Shown: piece by piece, positions 16,421 through 23,776 of the stretch | How the letters are laid out: each line of letters begins with the position of its first letter | Position numbering within the stretch: position 1 is the stretch's first letter | The notes under the pieces: generated by a model | Told to the model about the DNA's origin: nothing | Database searches by the model: none | What the model saw: only the letters and a program-made list of their open reading frames with translations | Translations under genes and position numbers: made by a program | Assembly: GCA_030446525.1 (NCBI GenBank) | Contig: JAUJNC010000038.1 | Location: forward strand, 1-36,971 | Direction: 5' to 3' | Source: Armatimonadaceae bacterium | GTDB lineage: Bacteria > Armatimonadota > Armatimonadia > Armatimonadales > Armatimonadaceae | Length of the DNA stretch: 36,971 nt

Positions 16421-16697
16421 GCACCAGATCCTCGTCCCGGAGGGACGCCAGTATGGCCCGGACCTCGCCCGCGAGCTGCTCCGGGTCCACCTCGAACTCG
16501 CGCAGCAGCTGCTCCCGGATCTGCGCCGCGTCGTGGCCGGCACAGAGCAACTCCCACAGCCGTGCCGTGGTAGGGTTCAGCTCGTAGAAGCGCTCGGTCC
16601 CCAGGTGGAGCAGCACGAGTTCCCCCCCCAGGGACTGGGCGATCACCTCGGGGCTAGGCCGGAAGCGTGGCCCCGGCATCCTGTTATCGACTTGCAT
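16407..16697 (-). CDS. Lasso peptide B1 / RRE (PqqD-like) protein
   Basis: A 96-residue PqqD-family recognition element. It shows the three-strand start (RFRPSPEVIAQSLGGELVLLHLGTERFYELNPTTARLWELL) followed by the helical half (AAQIREQLLREFEVDPEQLAGEVRAILASLRDEDLV). In lasso systems this protein binds the precursor leader and delivers it to the B2 peptidase. I use ATG 16697 with AGGGA six bases upstream. A TTG at 16718 overlapping the B2 stop is possible but adds seven unlikely residues. The end overlaps the cyclase start, so B2, B1 and C are translationally coupled. Confidence 0.85.
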   Translation of the reverse strand: MQVDNRMPGPRFRPSPEVIAQSLGGELVLLHLGTERFYELNPTTARLWELLCAGHDAAQIREQLLREFEVDPEQLAGEVRAILASLRDEDLVHAGA

Positions 16698-16714
16698 GTG
16701 ATCCCTGCCCCTGC

Positions 16715-17155
16715 TCAAACCGTCTCCGCCTCAAAGGCGAAGAGCGAGGTGTAGCGCCCCGTCTCGGCCCCGCCGATGACGACGGCGCCCTTGCTTTCCA
16801 CCCAGGCGTGCGCCTCGAACCGGCCGCCGCCGTCGCGGGCGACGCCGATATGAAGGCGGCACGGGTAGCCCTGCCGTGCGAGCAGCGTCTGCGCCGCCAG
16901 GGCCTGCGTAAGACAGGTCGCCTTCGGGACACGCCGGCCTGCCGCCGCCACCGCCCAGACCAGCCGCTCCGCCGAGGGCCGGCGCCTTCCGCCCGGTCCG
17001 GCCGGCGCCGCCGCGACCCGCGCGAGCAGGCGCCGGAGGGTCCGCAAGGGCGCCAGCCACAGTCCCAGCCGGACCGCCGCGACCAGCAACACTGCCTTCA
17101 CCAGAAGGCGGCGGTCTGCCGAGGGGAGTCGCAAGAACTTACGCAGCGGTCGCAT
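16715..17155 (-). CDS. Lasso peptide B2 leader peptidase (transglutaminase-like)
   Basis: A 146-residue protein matching the McjB C-terminal / transglutaminase-like fold. The catalytic Cys is C81 in KATCLTQALAAQTLLARQGYPCRLHIGV and the catalytic His is H116 in EAHAWVE. An acidic partner should follow; none stands out in the short C-terminus. An N-terminal hydrophobic helix (VKAVLLVAAVRLGLWLAPL, residues 19-37) may attach it to the membrane or to B1. It cuts the leader from the precursor before cyclisation. The ATG has GGAGGG six bases upstream. It is the first gene of the lasso set in transcription order, and the last two bases of a following TTG overlap its stop. Confidence 0.9.
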   Translation of the reverse strand: MRPLRKFLRLPSADRRLLVKAVLLVAAVRLGLWLAPLRTLRRLLARVAAAPAGPGGRRRPSAERLVWAVAAAGRRVPKATCLTQALAAQTLLARQGYPCRLHIGVARDGGGRFEAHAWVESKGAVVIGGAETGRYTSLFAFEAETV

Positions 17156-17180
17156 TCTTGCCCTCCGAAGCGGCTTTCCG

Positions 17181-17221
17181 TATCACCATGGTTGCCTGCT
17201 TTCCCCATATTACCATGGTTG
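17181..17221. repeat. Two direct repeats containing ACCATGGT palindromes upstream of lasso B2
   Basis: TATCACCATGGTTG (17181-17194) and TATTACCATGGTTG (17208-17221) differ at one position and are spaced 27 bases apart start to start. Each holds the palindrome ACCATGGT. They lie just before the ribosome binding site of the B2 gene, the second overlapping the end of the preceding glycosyltransferase gene, and could bind a regulator. Confidence 0.5.
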
Positions 17222-18388
17222 TACCCTTTTGTGCAAGCGGACAGGAATCTCCGGCACGGGTACGCACGCCGGGGGGGCGATGTGGCCATAGGTTTCCCGG
17301 TGCTGGGCATAGCGCGCCTCGACCAGCGCCCGCAGCCGCGCCCGGAACACGCCGACGTCGAACTGCTCCGCGTGCGCCCGCAGCGCCTGCGGGCAGACCG
17401 TCAGGTCGTCCAGGCGGCGCACGGCGTCGGCGAGCGACTCCGCCGTGTGCGCGTCGAAAAACACGCCTGTTTTACCCTCGACCACCGTTTCCAGCGCCCC
17501 GCCCGCCCGGTACGCGATCACCGGCCTTCCGCTCGCCATCGCCTCCAGCGGCGTGATGCCGAAGTCCTCTTCGCCCGGGAACAGGAGCGCCCGGCAGTGG
17601 GCGAGCAGCTTCGCCACCTGGGCATCCTCCAGGCGGCCCAAAAACTCCACGCTCGGGCCCGCGAGCGCCCGCAGCCGCGCGGCATCCGGGCCCACGCCCA
17701 CCACCTTGAGCGGCAGGCGCAGACGGCTGCACGCCTCGACCGCCAGATCCACCCGCTTGTAGCCCACCAGGCGCGACACCGTCAGGAAGTAGCCGCGGGG
17801 AGGGGTGTCCTCCACCCGGAAGCGGCCCGCCTCGACCGGCGCGTGGACCACGCCGGCGGCGCGCCCGTAGAACTTGTGCACCCGCCGGGCCGTGTTGTAG
17901 GAGTTGGTGACGAAATAGTCCACCCGCTGCGCGCTGGCATAGTCCCACGCCCGGAGGCAGTGCACCAGCAGCGGCAGCACGCGCCGGGTGGCCCTGCCGT
18001 ACCCGCCCTGCGCCACGTACTCGTGGTAGCGCCAGGCGAAGCGTGCGGGCGTGTGGCAGTAGCAGATGTGGCAGGTTTCCGGGCCCGTGATCACGCCCTT
18101 GGCGAAACCCGACGTGCTGGAGACGACCAGATCGTAGCCCGAGAGGTCGAAGCTTTCGAAGGCGGCCGGGTAGAAGGGCAGCGCCAGCTTGTGGATGCGG
18201 GAGTGCCGCGCCCACCTCTGCAGGAACGAGGTGCGGACGTCCATGCCCCGGAACGAGGACAGCGTCGCCTCGGGATCATAGACCGACGTGTAGATCGGCG
18301 CCTCCGGCCAGATCCGGTGCATGGCTTCGACCACCCGCTCCGCGCCGCCGGCCTGGGCCAGATAGTCATGGACGATCGCTACGCGCAT
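17210..18388 (-). CDS. Glycosyltransferase family 4 protein (WbaZ-like)
   Basis: A 392-residue GT-B enzyme. The N-terminus MRVAIVHDYLAQAGGAERVVEAMHRIWPEAPIYTSVYD is typical of the mannosyl/rhamnosyltransferase WbaZ group. The C-terminal donor domain has VSRLVGYKRVDLAVEAC, FLGRLEDAQVAKLLAHCRALLFPGEEDFGITPLEAMASGRPVIAYRAGG with the EDFGITPLE motif. ATG 18388 follows a TTG at 18391, with AGAAGGGAGA upstream. It would extend a lipid-linked repeat unit at the inner membrane. It lies between the other exopolysaccharide genes and the lasso genes on the same strand, with only about 55 bases to lasso B2, so read-through between the two functions is likely. Confidence 0.88.
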   Translation of the reverse strand: MRVAIVHDYLAQAGGAERVVEAMHRIWPEAPIYTSVYDPEATLSSFRGMDVRTSFLQRWARHSRIHKLALPFYPAAFESFDLSGYDLVVSSTSGFAKGVITGPETCHICYCHTPARFAWRYHEYVAQGGYGRATRRVLPLLVHCLRAWDYASAQRVDYFVTNSYNTARRVHKFYGRAAGVVHAPVEAGRFRVEDTPPRGYFLTVSRLVGYKRVDLAVEACSRLRLPLKVVGVGPDAARLRALAGPSVEFLGRLEDAQVAKLLAHCRALLFPGEEDFGITPLEAMASGRPVIAYRAGGALETVVEGKTGVFFDAHTAESLADAVRRLDDLTVCPQALRAHAEQFDVGVFRARLRALVEARYAQHRETYGHIAPPACVPVPEIPVRLHKRVQPW

Positions 18389-18445
18389 CAAGATTCTCCC
18401 TTCTCTTCACCAGGCCCTGCGAACACCTGTCAACGAGGCGACACG

Positions 18446-19330
18446 TCAGCGGGCGCTGACTCCCGCACTCACGGCCGTGTCTCGCCGCGCCGCCAGCGCC
18501 TCGTCGTACACCCGCTCGATCTTGCGCGCCGACTGCGCCGCCGTGAAGTTCTGCCACACGTGTGCGTATCCGGCGCTCCCCAGCCGCCGCGCCCGGGCCG
18601 GATCACGCAGCAGGCCGAGCAGCTCGCGTGCCAGCGCCGTGGCGTCGCCCATGGGGACGAGCAGGCCGTTCTGGCCGTGGGTGATGATCTCCCGCACCCC
18701 GCCACCGTCGGTCCCGATCACCGGCAGCCCCTCGGCCATGCCCTCGATCACCACCTGCCCGAACGGCTCCGGGGTGACGCTGGCATGCACTAAAATATCC
18801 AGGTTCTGCAGGACCGCGGGGACATCCCTCTGGAAGCCGAGGAACTCCACCCGCGAGCCGATCCCCAGGGACTCCGCCCGGCGCCGGAGCTCCTTGTCGT
18901 AGGCTTCCTCCCCGAAGAGCGGCGCGCCGACGATGACGAAGCGGGCGTCACAATCGGTCTGCCGATGTGCCGCCCCGAGCACCACAGCCGCCGCCTCCAG
19001 GAAGATGTGCTGCCCTTTCCAGGGCGCGATCCGACCCACGATCCCCACGCGCGCCGGCGGGCGCCAGGCGCCCACGTTGCCGGGGCGGCCGTTCCGCGTG
19101 AAGTTCTCTCTGCCCAGGCCGTCGTGGATCACGGCTTCCCTTTCGCAGCGTAGCCGGGGACCGTCCGTGATGCCGCTGGGCACCACGGCGGCCGGGCGCG
19201 CGCCCGTCAGGAACAGGCGGTCCAGCGTGCTCTGCGAGTTGGTCACCACGTACGAGGGCAGCTTGCGCGACAGGAATCGGAACAGGTGCACCGCCGGCCC
19301 GGGCAGGTAGGTCGGGTCGATCTGGTGGTG
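18446..19330 (-). pseudogene. Glycosyltransferase GT4, N-terminal domain missing
   Basis: About 290 residues of a GT4 enzyme from the middle onward: PTYLPGPAVHLFRFLSRKLPSYVVTNSQSTLDRLFLTG, then VGIVGRIAPWKGQHIFLEAA, VEFLGFQRDVPAVLQNLDILVHASVTPEPFGQVVIEGMAEGLPVIGTDGGG with the EPFGQVVIE donor motif. The first 100 or more residues of the acceptor domain are absent. Upstream in another frame lies the first part of a chain-length regulator gene, so a deletion seems to have joined the two near 19325. The fragment has no start codon with a binding site and is probably inactive. A misassembly is the other explanation. Confidence 0.75.
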
Positions 19331-19464
19331 ACTGCCACGCCCACCACCAGCACCAGCACGAAGGTCTGTACGATGATCGAGCGGCGGCGGCGCAAGATGT
19401 CGCCGTATTCGCGCAAAGAGATGGCGGGGGAGAGGTTTTCCAAGGTATCGGGTCGATCGTACAT
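19320..19464 (-). pseudogene. Wzz-type chain-length determinant, N-terminal fragment
   Basis: The first 48 or so residues of a polysaccharide co-polymerase: MYDRPDTLENLSPAISLREYGDILRRRRS followed by the first membrane span IIVQTFVLVLVVGVAVTT. The segment SLREYGDILRRRR before the helix is the usual Wzz N-terminus. The periplasmic domain, second span and any kinase domain are missing: after about position 19320 the DNA encodes the middle of a glycosyltransferase in a different frame. Intact proteins set polysaccharide chain length with Wzy; this piece cannot. Confidence 0.75.
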
Positions 19465-19491
19465 AGGTCGTCCTGTTTCTGTAAGCTACCG

Positions 19492-20133
19492 TTAATAGGC
19501 GCCGTCGCAGCGCAGCACGGCGGGCAGCACCCGGCACAGGATGCGCAGGTCCGTGCCCAGCGAGCGGCACTGGATGTAGAGCAGGTCCATCTCGATCCAG
19601 CGCTCGAACGACAGGTGCGAGCGGCCGCACACCTCGCGCAGGCACACCATACCGGGCTGGACCGACAGCCGCTGGCGCTGGCGCTCGCTGTAGCGCGCCA
19701 CCTCACAGGGCAGGTGCGGGCGCGGCCCGACCAGGCTCATCTCGCCCCGCAGCACGTTCAGGAGCTGGGGCAGCTCGTCCAGCGAATAGCGGCGCAGCCA
19801 GCGGCCCACGCGCGTCCTGCGCGGGTCGGCGCGCATCTTGAAGAGGGGGCCCTGCGCCTCGTTGCTCGGGGCCAGCTGGGGCTTGAGCGACTCGGCATTG
19901 GGCACCATGCTGCGGAACTTGAAAAAAACGAACGGGCGCCCGTTCCTGCCCACCCGCGTCTGCGTGAACAGGACGGGGCCGCGGTCCTCGACAAAGATGG
20001 CGAGCGAGATCAGCGCAAAGAATGGCAAAAATAGCAATACTATCAGTCCGGCCAGACACACGTCCGTGGCCCGTTTGACCTCGAGGTACGTGCCGCCTGT
20101 GCGCCCGACAGGGTTTCGCTCCGTCAGGGCCAT
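19492..20133 (-). CDS. Priming sugar transferase (bacterial sugar transferase family)
   Basis: A 213-residue phosphoglycosyltransferase of the short, monotopic type. One re-entrant hydrophobic helix (VCLAGLIVLLFLPFFALISLAIFVE, residues about 25-49) precedes the catalytic core: DRGPVLFTQTRVGRNGRPFVFFKFRSM, LFKMRADPRRTRVGRWLRRYSLDELPQLLNVLRGEMSLVGPRP. The DE in SLDELPQ is the catalytic dyad. The usual IWQVSGRS is altered to LREVCGRSHLSF, a divergence worth noting. It transfers a sugar phosphate to undecaprenyl phosphate, the first step of exopolysaccharide repeat assembly. GGAGGAG lies seven bases before the ATG. It is the first gene of the long minus-strand block. Confidence 0.88.
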   Translation of the reverse strand: MALTERNPVGRTGGTYLEVKRATDVCLAGLIVLLFLPFFALISLAIFVEDRGPVLFTQTRVGRNGRPFVFFKFRSMVPNAESLKPQLAPSNEAQGPLFKMRADPRRTRVGRWLRRYSLDELPQLLNVLRGEMSLVGPRPHLPCEVARYSERQRQRLSVQPGMVCLREVCGRSHLSFERWIEMDLLYIQCRSLGTDLRILCRVLPAVLRCDGAY

Positions 20134-20456
20134 CGATGATCTCCTCCGTTATATTCTCTCGGAGCTAACTCGTTAACGGCGGCGCGAGACGCACATCGCC
20201 CGTGCCAGCGGGCGCACGAATGCGTTGATAACTAATATACTAGCCCGTGCCACAGCACCCCAGGGGATGCGTCCGAGGAAGAGCTCTCTGAAAAGGAAAG
20301 AAGAAGACCAGGAGGAAAGTGCGATCTCCCGACGTCTCCGGTAACTACGTCGCTGGTGGTACGGTTTCGTTACGCTGGGTCTGCGCCGTCATCGGATCTG
20401 CGTACTGCGCAAAAAACCAACCGCTAAAGCCTGCTTGCTTACCCATCGTCGCGGGC
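20134..20456 (-). promoter_or_regulatory. Long 5' leader of the exopolysaccharide/lasso block
   Basis: No gene is visible in these bases, and they are more A+T-rich than the flanks. If the promoter at 20457-20485 is used, the transcript has a leader of about 315 bases before the sugar transferase. A weaker second promoter (TTAACG, 17 bases, TATAAC) lies right at the ribosome binding site. No known riboswitch class was recognised. Confidence 0.35.
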
Positions 20457-20487
20457 AGTATAACACAGCCTCCGAAGTTAAGCAAGC
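20433..20487 (-). promoter_or_regulatory. Promoter embedded in a 9-bp inverted repeat
   Basis: On the minus strand TTGCTT (20480-20485) and TATACT (20457-20462) are 17 bases apart, a good sigma-70 match reading toward the exopolysaccharide genes. GCTTGCTTA (20433-20441) and TAAGCAAGC (20479-20487) form an inverted repeat around the -10 and over the -35, a possible operator pair. Confidence 0.5.
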
Positions 20488-20564
20488 CTGTGAGTTGATT
20501 TTCGGTATTGTTGCCGGGGCGCGTTCGAGCGGATTGAAAATCGGGTGTGGCGAACGTTCGAGGG

Positions 20565-21957
20565 TCACCGGGCGAAGCGGGAGCGGCCGACCCAAAGGCG
20601 GAGGATGGCCTCGGCCAGCTTGTCCGGGTCGTGGCGGACCACGGCGGACTCGGAGATGAACGAGCCGACGATGGGCCGGTAGCCCATCGCGGCGATCGCG
20701 TCCGCGTCCGGCGTCACCAGCTGGGCGCCGGACTTTTCGTAGCGGGCCATCAGCTCCTCCGAGGGCGCCGCCTTGTTCACGAGGACGAAATCGTAGACGC
20801 GCTGGCCGGCATGGTTCTGGACGGCGCGGATGTGATCGGAGGCCGGGTAGCCGTCGGTCTCGCCCGGCTGCGTCATGACGTTGCAGACGTAGACCTTGAC
20901 GGCCCGGGAAACGGCCACGGCCGCGCTGATCTCCGGGACCAGGAGGTTCGGGATCACGGACGTGAAGACGCTGCCCGGCCCCATCACGATCACGTCGGCC
21001 TCCCGGATGGCCTCCAACACCTCGGGCAGCGGGTCGGGCGCGTCGGGGCAGAGCTTGATGCGCCGGATGCGGGCGGGGTCGCGGGCGATGCTGGTCTCGC
21101 CGGTGATCTCGCGCCCGTCCTCCATCTCGCCGACCAGGATGACGTTCTCGACCGACGAGGGCAGGACGCGCCCGCGGATGGCCAGGATGTTCGACGTCTC
21201 CTCGACCGCCCGCTCGAAGTCGCCGGTGATGTCGGCCATCGCCGCGATGAGCAGGTTGCCGAACGAATGGCCGGACAGGCCGTCGGAGCCGTCTTTGGTG
21301 GCGAAGCGGTACTGGAACAGCTCCTGCATCAGGGGCTCGGCGTCGGCCAGGGCCACCAGGCAGTTGCGGATGTCGCCCGGGGGCAGGATGCCGCCCAGCT
21401 GCTTCTGCAGCAGGCCCGACGAGCCGCCGTCGTCGGTCATGGTCACGACGGCGGTAAGGTTGGCCGTGTGCTTCTTCAGGCCGCGCAGCATGGTGGACAG
21501 GCCCGTGCCCCCGCCGATGACCACGATGCGCGCGCCCTGCGACAGCGCGCGCCTGCGGTGGATGACGTCGGGGAGCTCCCCCAGATGCTCCGGCGAGATG
21601 ACGCTGAGGATCGAGCGGTTCAGCCCGATGGCGGCGGCGAGCAGGACGCCGAGCCCGAACAGGAGCAGGCCCAGGCCCAGGGGGATGAAGACGGCGGGCA
21701 TGTCGAGCGGCAGGTCCAGGGTACGGTCGACCAGGGCCGCCAGCACATCCATGTACAGGATGGTCTGCTGGTTTGCGAGGACCATGACGCCGAGGATGCC
21801 CAGTAACAGCCCCACCGGGATCAGCATCAGCCAGCGCTTGACGCGCATGCCCGGGTACAGCCATTTCAGGCCACGGGCTATGCGCGGAGCGGGCCGGGCC
21901 GGCGCCGCGACCGGCGCCTTCTTGCCGGCGCTTGCGCGTGCGCGCGGAAATCGCCAT
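20565..21957 (-). CDS. yvcK: YvcK/CofD-like protein with N-terminal membrane anchor (one frame change near start)
   Basis: UDP-sugar-binding protein of the YvcK family, long membrane-anchored form. Two membrane helices (WLMLIPVGLLLGILGVMVLA and FIPLGLGLLLFGLGVLLAAAIG) precede the CofD-like core: RIVVIGGGTGLSTMLRGLKKH, VTMTDDGGSSG, LPPGDIRNCLVAL and VIVMGPGSVFTSVIPNLL. The uninterrupted frame starts at ATG 21848, but the conserved WLYPGMRVKRW motif straddles that codon. The likely true start is ATG 21957, one base after the rapZ stop region, with a frame change near 21940 in a GC repeat. In firmicutes and actinobacteria YvcK links cell-wall precursor supply to carbon source. The neighbouring rapZ gene is the standard arrangement. 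A whiA gene is not seen here. Confidence 0.85.
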
Positions 21958-21958
21958 G

Positions 21959-22852
21959 TCAGAGTCTCCCACGTCTCGGTGCTGCGTCAGCACCGGGTAC
22001 CCCTGATCCTGCAAGAAGCGCGCCAGCTTTTCGGCCACCACCACGGACCGGTGCTTCCCGCCCGTGCAGCCGATAGCGACCGTCAGGTACGCCTTGCCCT
22101 CGGCGACATACTGCGGCAGGGACCAGCCCACCAGATCGTACAGGCGCTCCAGAAAGCAGGCCGTGCGCTCGTCGGCCAGGACGAACTCCTCCACAAGCGG
22201 GTGGCGGCCGTCGAAGGGGCGCACCGTCGTCCACGTAGTGCGGGTTGCGCAGGAAACGCACGTCGAAAACCAGGTCGGCATCGAGCGGCAGGCCGTGCTT
22301 GAAGCCGAACGAGGCGACGCTGACCAGGAGCGGCTGCCGCCGCTCCTCCCCGCCGCCGAAAAGCCCCAGCAGCCCGTCGCGCAGGTCGGCGGGCGACAGC
22401 GCCGTGGTGTCGATGACCGCGCCCGCGCGCTCTTTTATCGGCCCCAGGAGCGCACGCTCGGCATGGATGGCCGGCAAGATCCCTTTGTACGGGAGGAACA
22501 GCGGGTGCGTCCGGCGCGTCTCCCTGAACCGCCGCACCAGCGCGTCGTCGGACGCCTCCAGGAACAGCAGGACGGGCGGGAGGCCGCCGCGCTCAAGCGC
22601 CGCGGCGGCAGGGAGCAGGCCGCTTAGCTCCTGCCCCGCGCGCACGTCACACACCACGCACAGGCCCGGCGCCCGGTCCCCTTCCCCGGCCCGGAACGTC
22701 TCCACGCCGGCCAAGGCGAGGTTGGGCAGAAGGCGCGGCGGCAGGTTGTCCACCACGCGCCAGCCCATATCCTCGAAGTACCGGGCCGCCAACCGCTTGC
22801 CGGCGCCGCTCATGCCGGTCAGCACCACCAGCCGTTCGGCCGCGTTCTGCAT
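21959..22852 (-). CDS. rapZ: RapZ/YvcJ nucleotide-binding protein (two frame changes)
   Basis: RapZ-family protein from ATG 22852: P-loop LTGMSGAGKRLAARYFEDMGW, VVDNLPPRLLPNLA, FLEASDDALVRRFRETRRTHPL and VSVASFGFKHGLPLDADLVFDVRFLRNPHYVD. Near 22226 the frame changes and continues as VRPFDGRHPLVEEFV and the C-terminal signature LTVAIGCTGGKHRSVVVAEKLARFL ending in LTQHRDVG. A second change near 21970 restores the first frame, whose TGA at 21959 abuts the yvcK start. The P-loop has Arg in place of the usual Ser/Thr after GAGK, which would weaken Mg-nucleotide binding if real. In E. coli RapZ controls glucosamine-6-phosphate synthesis by targeting the small RNA GlmZ; in other phyla its role is less clear. 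Confidence 0.85.
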   Translation of the reverse strand: MQNAAERLVVLTGMSGAGKRLAARYFEDMGWRVVDNLPPRLLPNLALAGVETFRAGEGDRAPGLCVVCDVRAGQELSGLLPAAAALERGGLPPVLLFLEASDDALVRRFRETRRTHPLFLPYKGILPAIHAERALLGPIKERAGAVIDTTALSPADLRDGLLGLFGGGEERRQPLLVSVASFGFKHGLPLDADLVFDVRFLRNPHYVDDGAPLRRPPPACGGVRPGRRAHGLLSGAPVRSGGLVPAAVCRRGQGVPDGRYRLHGREAPVRGGGRKAGALLAGSGVPGADAAPRRGRL

Positions 22853-22853
22853 G

Positions 22854-23217
22854 CCATTTTTCGTCGCCGTCCGGGATCAGGGTGTTCAAGAGCCCGGCGA
22901 TGACGCTCATGACGACCGAACCGAACAGCGCGGCCACGAAGCCGTCGACGCGCAGGCCCAGGTTCAGGTTGCCGATCAGGAGGAACATCAGCGCGTTGAC
23001 GACGAACCCGAACAGGCCCAGGGTAAGGCAGTTCAGCGGCAGGGTTGCGAGCTTAACCACGGGCCGCACGAGGGCGTTGACCAGCGTCAGCGCCAGCACC
23101 ACCACGAACGCCGACCCGATATCGCGCAACGCCAGCCCCAGCCCCAGCCTGCTGGCCCAGCAGCACCGTCAAAAAGAGCGCCCCCGCGCCCACCGCCCAG
23201 CGCAGCAAAATTCGCAC
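22854..23217 (-). CDS. Phage-holin-IV-like small membrane protein (frame change)
   Basis: Small four-helix membrane protein of the PF04020 type (YvlD-like). The GTG at 23217 has GGGGAGGAG five bases upstream and begins V-R-I-L-L-R-W-A-V-G-A-G. The frame changes near 23155 in a repeated CTGGGG tract, after which SAFVVVLALTLVNALVRPVVKLATLPLNCLTLGLFGFVVNALMFLLIGNL and a last helix before NTLIPDGDEK follow. The family is not involved in lysis; its role is unknown. The reading ends just before the rapZ ATG without a clean stop, so the 3' end is approximate and may hold another indel. It is probably the first gene of the holin-like, rapZ, yvcK operon. Confidence 0.7.
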
Positions 23218-23307
23218 GTCAACTCCTCCCCTGTCCCATTATAGCACGAGGCGCGGCCGCCGCCGCGCCTGGAGGCGGGAGGCTTTGCCACTTCACACGG
23301 CGGACTT

Positions 23308-23333
23308 GTTTAATGCCCCGCGAAAGCGGGTAG
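23308..23333 (+). promoter_or_regulatory. Sigma-B-like promoter of csbD
   Basis: GTTTAA (23308-23313) and GGGTAG (23328-23333) are spaced 14 bases, close to the general-stress consensus GTTTAA-N12-14-GGGTAT that drives csbD in Bacillus. The spacer contains a perfect CCCGC-GAAA-GCGGG hairpin. No sigma-B gene is seen in the window. Confidence 0.45.
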
Positions 23334-23340
23334 ACTCCAA

Positions 23341-23359
23341 ATAATGGAGGTACCATTAT
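23341..23359 (+). promoter_or_regulatory. Hairpin over the csbD ribosome binding site and start codon
   Basis: ATAATGG (23341-23347), loop AGGTA and CCATTAT (23353-23359) form a perfect 7-bp stem. The Shine-Dalgarno GGAGG is split between stem and loop, and the ATG begins inside the right arm. Melting would be needed for translation, as in simple RNA thermometers. Confidence 0.5.
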
Positions 23360-23543
23360 GAGTGTCAACGACGATCAGGTGAAGGGCAAGCTGAAACAGG
23401 CCCAAGGCAAGGTCAGGGACGCCAAGGGCGATCTGACCGACGACTCGGGCGACGACCTGGCCGGCAAGGCCAAGCAGGCCGAGGGCAAGATCCAGGAGAC
23501 CTACGGCAACGTCAAAGAGAAGATCCACGAGGCGACGAAGTAG
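23358..23543 (+). CDS. CsbD-family stress protein
   Basis: A 61-residue, highly charged protein made of two similar halves: VKGKLKQAQGKVRDAKGDLTDD and LAGKAKQAEGKIQETYGNVKEK. This is the CsbD/YjbJ family pattern. Members are abundant under general, osmotic or phosphate stress; no biochemical activity is established. It is monocistronic, with its own promoter-like element, a hairpin at the ribosome binding site and a strong terminator after the stop. Confidence 0.9.
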   Translation: MSVNDDQVKGKLKQAQGKVRDAKGDLTDDSGDDLAGKAKQAEGKIQETYGNVKEKIHEATK

Positions 23544-23558
23544 CCGCCCGGGATGGCG

Positions 23559-23604
23559 AAACAGGACCGGGGGCCGCCTGCCATGGCAGGCGGCCCCCTG
23601 TTTC
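23559..23604 (+). terminator. Strong, possibly bidirectional terminator after csbD
   Basis: A 14-bp perfect GC-rich stem (GGGGGCCGCCTGCC, 23569-23582, with its complement 23585-23598) is flanked by AAACAGG on the left and CCTGTTT on the right. It lies 15 bases after the csbD stop. Confidence 0.85.
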
Positions 23605-23692
23605 CCTCGGCCGTCCCGTAACGTTGCCTTAACAATCCCCCGGTATGATGCCTTGTGAAGGCGCAGTGGAGCGGCAAAAAATGTGCGGTTCC

Positions 23693-23747
23693 TTGACAAG
23701 CGACGGATACCGGGTTATACTTTCGCTGTTTTTATTAACCGGTTAAT
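23693..23747 (+). promoter_or_regulatory. Promoter and LacI-type operator of the polysaccharide operon
   Basis: TTGACA (23693-23698) and TATACT (23716-23721) are spaced exactly 17 bases. The perfect 14-bp palindrome ATTAACCGGTTAAT (23734-23747) lies just after the expected transcription start. Its central CCGG and even symmetry are typical of LacI-family operators, so the regulator encoded next probably represses its own operon. Confidence 0.8.
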
Positions 23748-23776
23748 AGCGCACGGACGCGCCCATCTGGCTGAGG

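Noticed and set aside
20460..20565. Rho-independent terminator after yvcK
   Set aside because: A GATTTTC/GAAAATC pair exists, but the loop is over 30 bases and no T-tract follows.
20389..21960. Long minus-strand frame continuing from the RapZ C-terminus
   Set aside because: After the HRDVG end of RapZ it is low-complexity Arg/Ala/Gly/Pro sequence antiphase to yvcK, so it is a shadow.
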